From Psilocybe azurescens (Eukaryota > Basidiomycota > Agaricomycetes > Agaricales > Agrocybaceae): 64,000 bases of DNA. The position numbers and the translations under genes were made by a program. Shown here piece by piece: positions 10,950 through 20,371 of the stretch. The number at the start of each line of letters is the position of its first letter. Positions within the stretch are counted from its first letter, which is position 1. Below the pieces are notes generated by a model. The model did not search any database. It worked only from the letters and a program-made list of their open reading frames with translations, and was not told where the DNA came from. Location: positions 62,001 to 126,000 of the forward strand of contig JAJIRX010000696.1 of NCBI GenBank assembly GCA_023853785.1, given 5' to 3'.

Positions 10950-12250
10950 TTACGAAGAAAACCTACGCAAGAGCCCACGTCTGGAACGCTTCTTAGGTGC
11001 CTCAGTGCTGTGAGCGGAGTCCGAGCCGTGGGCATTAGCAGTCTCAGTGGCGGCCTTGGCGACAGCGGCGAAAGGAATGGAGGGAATGGGTACACCGGGA
11101 GGGCCAACGGTGACTCCAAGGTCGTGCACAATGCCGGTCTCGATGTCGTAGACGAAGCCGTGGACGAAAACATCCTTGGCGGGGCCTGCTTCACCGCTGC
11201 GTCTTGTCACAGAAGTGGCATTCTTGGCGGTGGCCAAAGCAGAGAAGTGCTAAGGGTTCAAGTCGATGTTAGTTTGAGTTTTGAATTCAGAAGATATCTT
11301 GGCTTACGTTGGAGATGACAGAGTCTTTGACGATACTGTTGACGGAAGCTTTGACGTTCTCCTCAACAAGGGCACGGAATCCGGCTAAGAGGAGCTTTAG
11401 ACTTGAATGGTTCTGTGAATAACACGGAAGTGGGCTTACGGTCGCTGATCTCTGGTTCCTCCACTAGAGTGGCGTTTCCGTGCTTTGCCCTGTGTTCAAC
11501 GATCTCGGCTCTGCGCAAAAGGTAGTATTTTCGTTAGCTAAATTTCACGTGTAGCACGTGTATCATAAAGGTCACCCACCTGGTCGACGTCTCGTAGAGA
11601 CTGCGGATGGGTGAGATCCAGTTCTGAATGGAACCGCTGGCGGCGTCGATTGCAGCAGAAGGAGCGGAGGCAATAGATGCAGCAACGCCTCCACAACCGT
11701 AATGGCCCATAACAATGACATGGCTGACGCCCAGCTCCGAAACGGCATACGAAAGTACGGATTGACTGCAGGAGCAAAAAAAAATGAGGCATTGTGGAAT
11801 CGTCGTGGACAAAGATAGTTGGCTTACGCATTGGGATCAGTCTTGTGGTATTGATTCGCAATGTTACGCTGAGTAAACAAGGGTTCCAGGTTGGGCGTTG
11901 AATACGGTGCCTTCGCTGACACGGCTGTCGGAACATCCCAAAAACATGAAAGGAGGTTCTACAAAGGTTTCGGATATTTAACGACTAGCTCGAAGCCGAA
12001 GAATCAACTACGCACCTTGGCCCTCATCAGCAAGCTTCTTGAGGAGATCAGGTGTTTCCTTCGTGAGTTTGTCACGGAAAGCCTGATTTCCAATAGAGAG
12101 CATCTCGAGTCTGTTGGATGAAGTCTCGGCAACGACCTTGACAGACTCGGTTCGTCCGATGATCCTGATGTCCCGCTGTTGGTTGACGGGGTGGGCTGCG
12201 ATGGAGGCGATGGCCGAGAAGACAACAAATACGAGGCAAGAAGTACGCAT
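10950..12250 (-). CDS. Secreted beta-class carbonic anhydrase, frame broken once
   Basis: Exons (minus strand) 12016-12250, 11828-11958, 11580-11765, 11441/11440-11510, 11308-11384 and 10950-11249; introns GT-AG. Residues 1-19 are a signal peptide (MRTSCLVFVVFSAIASIAA). The catalytic core shows GCSDSRVSEG (zinc Cys plus Asp-Arg dyad), QRNIANQY and VIVMGHYGCGG (zinc His and Cys), then NWISPIRSLYE; these are the beta-CA zinc ligands. It interconverts CO2 and bicarbonate, and the signal peptide places it outside the cell or in the secretory route, unlike the cytosolic yeast enzyme. The C-terminus extends past the family core with an alanine-rich stretch and a basic tail (KKRSRRGLLRRFSS). An extra base near 11878, between PGTL and FTQRN, breaks the frame inside exon 2 with flanking motifs intact; I read it as probable sequence error. 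Confidence 0.85.
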
Positions 12251-14014
12251 GTTCGGATAAAAATATGACAAGGAGGGTGGATAATTTGTTGTAAAGAAAA
12301 GAGTATAATATATGGAAAGAATAAAACACAAAGAACGACTGGCGTTGGAGGAAGAGGGTAGGGCGGTGATGAACAAGAAAAAGGCGAAGCTAGCGCCAGA
12401 AAATTAGAAAATGAATGAAAACCTCAAAGGGAATCAACCCGCGACCGAAAAAAGAACTAAGAAGGAAGGGGGTGAGGAGATGAACTCGTATCTTACTAGC
12501 GGTGTCTCTTTATAATACTCGGTGGCATAGACAACGTTCATATAATTGGCTAGTGTTCATTGTGCTCAGAATCTAGTCGAATCTTGATAAAAGAGTAAGG
12601 ACTTGGCTCCTTGGCGGCACCGAACCCACGGGCAGATTCATCCAAGCTCGGCCTGCTTGGCGGTGATACACACTCTTCCATCCTCTTACCCGGATCGAAA
12701 GAAGGTAAAAGCGCTCGTTAAACGGTTCCTGCCAACGCCAAAAACGTTATTCTTATTCGCGAGAGCTATGACAAGAATGAAAATAGAACGTTAGGCGCCC
12801 AGTATTTTTAGCAAAGCGAGTTTATCGACGGTACTGACATTCCGTGGAGCGCAAGATCACATGCATGATACTGTCGTGCATTCTCAACTATACAGGGAAA
12901 TTTGAACATGCCCGAGGTTGCGTAGGGTTACATGCAACACTACGCGACGCTGTTCTGTTGATGTGATCGATGTGATCAAATGCCGTATTGTTGATGGAAA
13001 AAAGAAAAACATATATTGTCCGGCACCCAATACACAACAATCGAAGTCGTCGGCGTAATGTAGGGTCATCGTGCTCCATGGGACTTCCAGCCAACCAGCA
13101 TGAACCAACACGTCCTGTAGAGGGGTTGTTATGCAACGCATACAACGTTGTATTCCAATCAGGAAGATATGGATCATATGGTAGATATGTAGAGGGGTGA
13201 CAGGTACAGTCAAAAATTCAAGCGACGAAAACTCCTGACTTGAACTTGCCAGGGAAGATGGTTGTTTCGAGTGCCTGTTGAATACCTATAACGACGTGAC
13301 ACATGTTGTCAGCTATGTATGTACGTTGCTGTAGCACCGGAACATGGTCGAGGACGAGGTTTACAGCGTCGCCGTTTACGTTCCCCAGGTCTTTGGAGGC
13401 GTTGAGAAGAGGTTTTGAGATAAGGGCGTGCTGTACATGCAGTTCCACCAATCGCCAATGGGCCAAGCCATCAAGCCATATGTCAATTACGATGATACCA
13501 GTGTCTTGGAAACCAGCAGAATTCTGGTAGACTTGAAGTTCAATTCAATCAGTACAGAACCGATATGAACGTTTGAGCATCCAAATGTATGCGCGCCATG
13601 CACCCAAGCGAATAAAATTGGTTTGCGAATCGTGACTCGTGAGATTGAGCCCTTTCGTAGCGAAGGTCCAAAAGAGATCGCAAAAAGGGCATCAAATGCG
13701 ATGAGATCTTAAAGTTATACAAGTTGCATCCAAATACAGCATACAACCAGGTCCTGAAGCTCGCCTCTCACGAGGTTCAGGAATCACTTGTATTGAGCCT
13801 GGTCACTAGTATTGAGCCTGGTCATTAGTATTGTCGCTGCTCGCAGTGCGTCGCAAGCTGTTGAGGATGGGAACACTTCCAAGTTTGTATGTGCTTGCGG
13901 CTATGTACCAGAAGCCGCCGCCACCAAAACACAATACTCTTTGATTTAATCCGGTGGTCATCCTCAAGGCTCAGAGTCAACCTATTTTCTTATCTATTGA
14001 ATATCGACTATTTA
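12251..14014. other. Intergenic; carbonic anhydrase promoter side, no supported gene
   Basis: On the minus strand a TATTATAAAG-type box lies around 12510-12518, upstream of the carbonic anhydrase start. A minus-strand frame of about 105 codons at 13218-13545 has protein-like composition but no start codon or splice context. At 13785-13830 a unit containing TATTGAGCCTGGTCA is repeated in tandem. Confidence 0.35.
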
Positions 14015-15148
14015 ATGGCGCCTATACATCAGGGCACAGAGGAAGACGCGGAGGACATTCTTGCTGAAGCGCTGCAGTTTCTGGGCGGCAAGCCAGTCAT
14101 CGACGACAGCCTCATCCGATATGGATCTTTAGCTTTGACGCTGGCACCAAAGGTATGGTTTTTCAATGATGAAGGGTTCTAAGGTAATGATGTATCGCGA
14201 TCTCACTTGGTCTGCGTCGATTTGGTGTCGATCTCTTAGGAAGGCAAAGTGCGCTCAGTACAGTTACTACTCATTGGTGCCGGCCTCTCAAGCATAAATT
14301 AAGGCAAACTCGCTTTTGGCAGATCATCTGTTCTCTCCGGCGTTATTTCTAGCTGAGAGGATTGAAAGAGGTCTCCTTGATATTAGCGGCAAAACTGGTG
14401 AGAAGTTGTGTATCTGTTGATATGATTCCGGTATCTGAATTGTGATCATTCAGTCATCGAACTTGGGGCTGGAAGCGCATTGCCTTCTTTATTACTGAGC
14501 ACACTGCCGGGCTCCCCATCCCTTGTTGTCGTCACCGACTATCCTGACCCTGGTATTCTGGGGAATTTGGTCACGAATGTACAGAGGAACGCAGCTCTTG
14601 TAACGGCAGGCTGCACTGTAAAATGCGAAGGTTATGAGTGGGGCACTGATCCAGCTAAGCTGCTGTAAGCTGGAGTCTTTTATTGTTACTAACCATTACT
14701 AAATTCCACTTCATCAGAGAAATCTGCGAGTCCGAGAGCACATCGAAAGAAGGATATGACGTGATGATTTTATCCGACCTATTGCACTTCTTTGACTCGC
14801 ACGATGTATTGCTATCTTCCATTAGCATGCTGCTTGAAAAGACAAAGGAGGCGCGAGTTTATGTCGGAGTAAGTTGTTCTTTCAACTTTCTTTGTTGGAT
14901 GGACAGGGTGATCGGGCTAACATCTATCATCGCAACAGGCAGGAAGCTATACGCACGCACATGTGTGCGAAAGTTTTCTACGGAAAGGCAAGGCTATCGG
15001 CCTTCAGCTGGACGAGATTATCGATAAAGATAAGTGGCTGGGAACACTGCCAGTGAGCAATTTGGATCTTGAAGCCTTGTCGCTGCGGAAAAGCAATTGC
15101 CGGTATTGGGTTGGCCGTTGGGTAGACACATCAAGAGAATATCCTTGA
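14015..15148 (+). CDS. Methyltransferase of the Nnt1/EFM7-like (Methyltransf_16) type
   Basis: Six exons: 14015-14152, 14240-14248, 14304-14397, 14454-14664, 14718-14868 and 14939-15148. Motif I of class I AdoMet methyltransferases is VIELGAGSALPS, followed by VVVTDYPDPGILGNLVTNV (acidic loop), VKCEGYEWG and YDVMILSDLLHFFDSH, the post-motif that in this family carries the D/S-D-L-L-Y/H-F substrate site. The acidic N-terminus (GTEEDAEDILAEAL) is typical of the fungal branch. The family contains protein lysine methyltransferases and enzymes once called nicotinamide N-methyltransferases; the substrate cannot be read here. Exon 2 would encode only Glu-Gly-Lys; it is needed to keep APK-EGK-ANSLLADHLFSPALFLAERIE in frame. 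The gene lies head-to-tail upstream of EXO1 with about 290 bp between them. Confidence 0.8.
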
Positions 15149-15438
15149 TCTGCATAAGAGATTTTTCTCGAGATTTCTACATACTATTTGCTTCCAATAT
15201 CCATAGATTAATCCTTCCAATAGTTTTTAGCAACTTCCCACTTCCCCTGACTTCCCTCCATTTTACGCGTCGAAGGGGTCACGAGACACGTTACGCATAT
15301 GTGACAAGCGCGTTTGTTAATGTTCAATTGGGCGCAGAAAGGAAGGGCCTTTGGACCATCATCAAACTTTCATTCAAATTCCCCGCATTCCTTTTCATGC
15401 TACATATACCTCTTGTGCAAGACCCATATCCATAGAAT

Positions 15439-18400
15439 ATGGGAATATCTGGTCTCTTTGCCAGCTTTAAAGTCGATACAAGTCACCAGACACATCTCCG
15501 AATATTCAGGCAAAACAGTAGCTGTTGACGCCTACGTATGGCTGCACAGAGGAGTTTATTCGTGTGCAACTGAGCTGGCGACGGGGAAGATCACAAACAA
15601 GTGAGTAGACCTATTTCATTCTAGGGCGGAAGGAGGGGGGAGCTTTAATTCGTCGCTGTGACGAACCTCGCATGGACTGACTCACTGATTCTTGTCCTCT
15701 TTAACAGGTATGTCGACTATGCAATGCATCGCGTCCGAATGCTTCAGCATCATAAGATTACCCCATACGTTGTTTTCGATGGGGGACCTCTTCCAGCCAA
15801 GAAGGGCACTGAAAGCGACAGGAAGTCTAAACGAGACGAAAATTTAGCGCGCGGCAATGCGTTCATGGTCCAAGGCAAAATGTCACAAGCCCGTGAATGC
15901 TTCATCAAATGTATCGACGTTAGCCCAGAAATGGCGTATCAATTTATCAAGGCGCGTTTCTTTCATGTTATAATGCACCAGTGGCCATCGTCTAATGTGG
16001 CATTCTGGACCAGGCCCTGCGGGCTGAATCGGTTCCCTACGTCGTTGCCCCGTACGAAGCGGACGCCCAACTGGCCTATCTCGAGCAGGCAGGCTTTGTA
16101 GACGCCATCCTAACAGAAGACTCGGACCTCCTCGTCTTCGGCTGCCAGACGGTCCTGTTCAAGTTTGATGTCGTCGCTGCGACAGTGGTGTCGATCTCCC
16201 GCAAAGACTTCGGGTCCGTGGCTGCGTCGTCCGGGGATGCAAACGGCATATCTCTCATCGGCTGGTCCGACGTCCAATTTCGCGCCATGACGATTCTGAG
16301 TGGTTGCGACTACCTACCAAGTATACCTGGAATCGGTCTGAAGACGGCTTGCAACCTTTTGAAAAAATGGAGAACTGCTGAGGCGGTAATTCGAGCCATT
16401 GGCATCGAAGGAAAGAAGTCAGTTCCAATTGGCTACCTCAAACAGTTCAAGCTCGCAGAGAAATGTTTTCTTCACCAACGGGTGTATTGTCCCAGGCAGG
16501 AGAAGCTTGTATACCTTTCCGAAGTCGGCTCAGATTGGAACGATGAATTTGATGCATATGTCGGAGGGTAAGCTTGCATTCGGTTGCTGTCTACAATTTG
16601 AAGCTAACTCGACTTGCAGTGACATTGATCCCGCACTTGCAAAGAGTATCGCCCTCGGAAACCACGACCCAGCCACATATCTTCCGATAAAGGACATAAA
16701 TCCTGGATTTTTGCCGCGCACCTTGAAACCTCTTCATATGGATACCAATACCCTCTCAGCGTCATCCAAAGGGAAAGGCAAAATGCGACAAAGTCTGCCC
16801 ACTCCAGGCAAATCGGCTAGTGGCATTCTCAGTTTCTTTGGTACGTTTTTTTTCTTTGCGTCTCTTCGTTGCAATGATAGCTAATGACTACCTATAGGCC
16901 CAAACCCCATCATTCCTCCTCCACCTACTCAGACAAAGAAGAAGGCAGCTACTATTGCTGTCAAGCATGGGGTCGCTGCTGGAAAGGCGAGTGGGAAACG
17001 GACTTTATCAGAAGTCATGGATCAGGATCTGGAACAGAAGAAAAGACACAGGCACAGTCACTCTCAGCTCAAGTCTGCGCAGTCGCGGTTCTTCTCCGCC
17101 CATGTCGATGCAATGTCCGCCACTGACAGGCGAAGACACAGCGATGGGGTCACACCTATCGCCGGCCCTTCTCGTATGCACGCTGGTGGTGGCGGCAACA
17201 AAGAGAACCTATATGTAGCTGTGGACAATGAAACGGTGGAAACTTCCGAGCCTGAGCTCGACGCCTCTGATCTTTCACTCCAAGCACAAGTCGACGACAT
17301 CGACGGTCAAATGAATCTTAACATTGGGGAGTTTCCGGATGCCGTCGAGCAAGAGGACGGATACATATCTCCCTCTCCATCGTGCTCGAAGGAAGTACAA
17401 GACCTTTCCTCGCCGCCAGGTCCGAGTCGTCGCCAACGTGTGTCATTGACGGGCGTGATCCCCAGCGACGACGAGAAGGATGATGCTGACGCGGACTTTG
17501 GCGTGGATGCGGTTTCGAGTCCAATATCTGTCAAGAAATCCAAACCCCGGAGCCACTTTCACTCGGAAAAGACACCAACGAGATGGATCGCCAAGTCCAG
17601 GTCCAAGTCCAAGTTTGCTGGAGGCGGCCAAGTTCTCGTGGAACCGACGCCCAGCCCCAAGGGAAAGGAACGCCTGTATCGCGATATTGAAGATGTCCCG
17701 TCGCCTACTCTGTTCCGTGGCCCAGATCTGCGGAACATGCTGGGAGACGACGATCAGACGGTACTAGATTTTAATGCTAGTGATAATGGCGGCAAACCCA
17801 AATCGGCTTCCAGATCGGCTTCTTCATCGAGTCCGTGCCCTGAAACGCCTAATTTCACACAACAGCAGGCTGCCCAGACGGTTGACGTCGTTGACGTCGA
17901 TAACTTTGACTACGAGGACTTGGAAGACGACGATGACGTGAGGAGGAAGGAAGAGTTAACCGCGCAGAGCAATGCCGTCATGGCGGGTTGGAGGCAGCAG
18001 TGGGCGCTGCCCACCAAAACTCCCGCCAGACGTCCAGCTCAGCAGCAGCAGCAACACACGACGAGTGCACCACAATACCCCATCCACCCCTCTTCTCCTG
18101 ATTCAAAGAAAGCTAAATTCACCCCTGGATCCTCTCGACCTGCTCGAATGTTCAATCTGAGGCGCAGCGACACCAATGTAACTCCTGCTGGTCGGCACAC
18201 TCTTGCGGATTACAAACCTCCTCGGTCGGCCCCTTCCAAACTGCTGAGCACGGCTACGAATAATACAGCGATGAACCCGCCCAGCATCAAGCACCTGGGT
18301 ATGAGCAAACCTCGCCGCAATTTACTGCTCTTCGAGGCTGTGAAGAAGAATCCGGGTGGGACTTCCTCCGCCCTTGTCGCAGCAGAAGGCCAGGCAGACC

Positions 18401-18541
18401 ATTGATCTGACACTGGATGACGATTTTGAGGACGAAGATGATATAGAAGAACTCGATCCTATTCTGCTATCGGACGACCAAGTCATGTCTTCTGCCCGAG
18501 CGAGGTTGTCACAATTTCGGCGAGTAGAAGTTCACTACTAA
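15439..18541 (+). CDS. EXO1: Exonuclease 1 (5'-3' exonuclease/flap endonuclease), two single-base breaks
   Basis: Rad2/XPG-family nuclease of mismatch repair and double-strand-break resection; nuclear. Exons 15439-15600, 15708-15951, 16014-16567, 16620-16840 and 16898-18541. N-domain: MGISGL, GKTVAVDAYVWLHRG, YVVFDGGPLP. I-domain: YVVAPYEADAQLAYLEQAG and ILTEDSDLLVFG with the metal-binding acids. Helix-two-turn-helix: GCDYLPSIPGIGLKTACNLL. The roughly 500-residue tail is Ser/Pro/acid-rich and ends in a basic and hydrophobic segment (RRNLLLFEAVKKNPGG) plus IDLTLDDDFEDED, a good SUMO-interacting-motif candidate. Two anomalies: a TTT run at 15457-15459 puts codons 7 onward out of frame with the ATG, and a CCC run at 18371-18373 separates the last 55 codons. 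The intron 15952-16013 starts with GC instead of GT. The core otherwise is intact, so I favour sequence error over pseudogene. Confidence 0.9.
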
Positions 18542-18937
18542 TGTTGGCCCTCTTCGCCCTTTCAATTTTGCTAACGGGTGTCCTCTCTGCTTTTCTCATA
18601 CAGATGTTCTTGATTTTGTGGGCGTGCCCAGTTTTTCTTTTTCTGGGAAGGGATTTCATTTGTGTATTTTTGATTAAAATATTGCTATCCATGCTATCGC
18701 TATTGTATAATAAGTATCTCATGACCGTTATAGAGTTCGAATTTTTTCAAGGGTCTCTACCTAGTCCAGCCGAGCAAGGATACCAACAGATGAGGGGTTT
18801 CAGAACCCATGCTGGATCTAGAAGATTACATCGACAATCGATATCCCCATGCAAATGGTGGGTTACACTGTCTATTGAGCACTGGCGTGCAACACCCATT
18901 ATTGCGAAGAGGAATATATGCGCGTCAAAGTATGCAT
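18542..18937. other. Convergent intergenic spacer EXO1/PIG-P
   Basis: Holds the 3' ends of two convergent genes. It is T-rich just after the EXO1 stop; no independent gene recognised. Confidence 0.4.
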
Positions 18938-19586
18938 TCAACTGGATGTAGTACGTATCCGAGCTTTCAATGCTGCACGCTGAAGCGTGTCGTGGTACAA
19001 AACACTGTTGACCATTCCAATGGGTATATCGTAAAGTTCAGGGATGGCATTATCTTCGACACTCGCGAAGTATGGATTGCGCGCCCCATCTTCCTGCGAG
19101 GGCAAAGCGATGCGCGAATCTTGCATGAAAACACAATTCAATTCAATTCTAGAGGATCCAAAAACAAGCGGGCTGGAGGCGGCATACCTGTGACAGAGCT
19201 CATCTCGTCGAAAGCAGGCGTAGCCCTGATCGCCAGGGCGAAATAAACGAAGTACGTCAAAAGCCCGAGTACGACGCTCCATGACGGAATCAAAAGTGCC
19301 CACTCTCTAGTTTATGGGTCAATGAATTTGAGAGCATGAGCACTGCAGTATTGCGACGTACCGGTTTGGATACCACGTCACCCCGCACCATACAATCCAT
19401 TCGTCTGGCAGGATGGCCCATAAAAGATACAACACGAATAGCAAGATAAGTCGAAGTCCATGCGACGAAACCGTAGAACTCCGGTGCACGGCTTCGCCGC
19501 TCTTCTGGTTCAGGTGGCCAGCGATAAGGTGCGGTTGGAGATCTCGGAGAGGTATCTAAGAGAATTTCAGAAGGAGACTCCGCCAT
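18938..19586 (-). CDS. GPI19: PIG-P, subunit of GPI-GlcNAc transferase, one single-base break
   Basis: PIG-P is a small ER-membrane subunit of the enzyme that adds GlcNAc to phosphatidylinositol, the first step of GPI-anchor synthesis. Exons (minus) 19362-19586, 19188-19306 and 18938-19119. Motifs in order: RAPEFYGFVAWTSTYL, LYLLWAILPDEWIVW (first transmembrane helix), WYPNR joined over the intron to EWALLIPSWSVVLGLLTYF (second helix), ATPAFDEMSSVTD, and the terminal AIPELYDIPIGMVNSVLY. These are all hallmarks of the PIG-P domain. An extra base at about 19442, after TSTYL, shifts the frame just before the first helix. Everything downstream is conserved and both introns splice in phase, so the gene is probably functional and the base an error. 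Confidence 0.88.
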
Positions 19587-20371
19587 ACGGGCATCCTTGA
19601 GCTTGGGATGTCGTGGTTCGGGAGAAAGAGGCTTTTGGTCCTATTTTTAACTGTCATGATGGTATGTAACATTATTTCATCAAGTTCTGTGCGACACTCT
19701 CGAGTAATGCCATATATTCAGTCTCAAACTATTTTCTTAACAAAGTAAGTGTACATAGTAATTGTACGTCCTGTGTACAAAATGTTGCATACAGGACGGA
19801 AAAAAGTGTTAAAGAAGATAAATTAAAAATATGCTCAATGAATGCTAGCGATTTGACGAATATGTTCGATATGTGCTAAGTACATAGTCAAATCCCATAC
19901 AAAGACAGGCATGTAGCCTATCCTGGTTAAATCATGCATAATTTCCAGACGCTAGGTAATGTACCGCCGTACCTAAAAGGCCTATCGAAGAACCAAACCT
20001 TCTGACCATGACCTTTTTCTTTTTGACCGTCTCCTGTCGACATCCGGAGACTGGGCGAGATTTCAAACCACCATATAAGGCCGGGAAGGTGTCACCAAAT
20101 TGATCAGCGCAGGGCCCGGAAGGCCAGAGAGCTGGCAAGGGGTATAATAAAACGTGAGCATGCCAAGAGTCATTGCTTAGTTTTATCATCATGCTAAGAC
20201 AGGGACAGAGGGGGAAAAAACGACATGAGCGAATCATATCTCCATCGGCAGATTTTTTGTGCGCGTTTTCTTAAACGCCATCCCTTCAAGGAAAGGGTCC
20301 TACAAAGAAGAAGGAAAGGAAGTAAAGAGGAAAAGCGGGAAAGAGGGAAGGAGGGAAAGAAAGCAAATAAA
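19587..20371. other. Intergenic, shared 5' side of PIG-P and 3' side of the zinc-finger gene
   Basis: No coding frame with motifs. AT-rich segments at 19660-19900 include GTACA-rich sequence. A purine-rich stretch (AAGGAAGGAAAGAAAGC-like) lies at 20290-20370. Confidence 0.35.

Noticed and set aside
11828..11958. 37-base GT-AG intron inside carbonic anhydrase exon 2
   Set aside because: It would restore phase but delete conserved VFNAQPGTLFTQ and is shorter than plausible fungal introns.
13218..13545. Minus-strand frame of about 105 codons with protein-like composition
   Set aside because: No start codon, no acceptor with upstream exon and no family motif; kept only as a remark in the intergenic entry.
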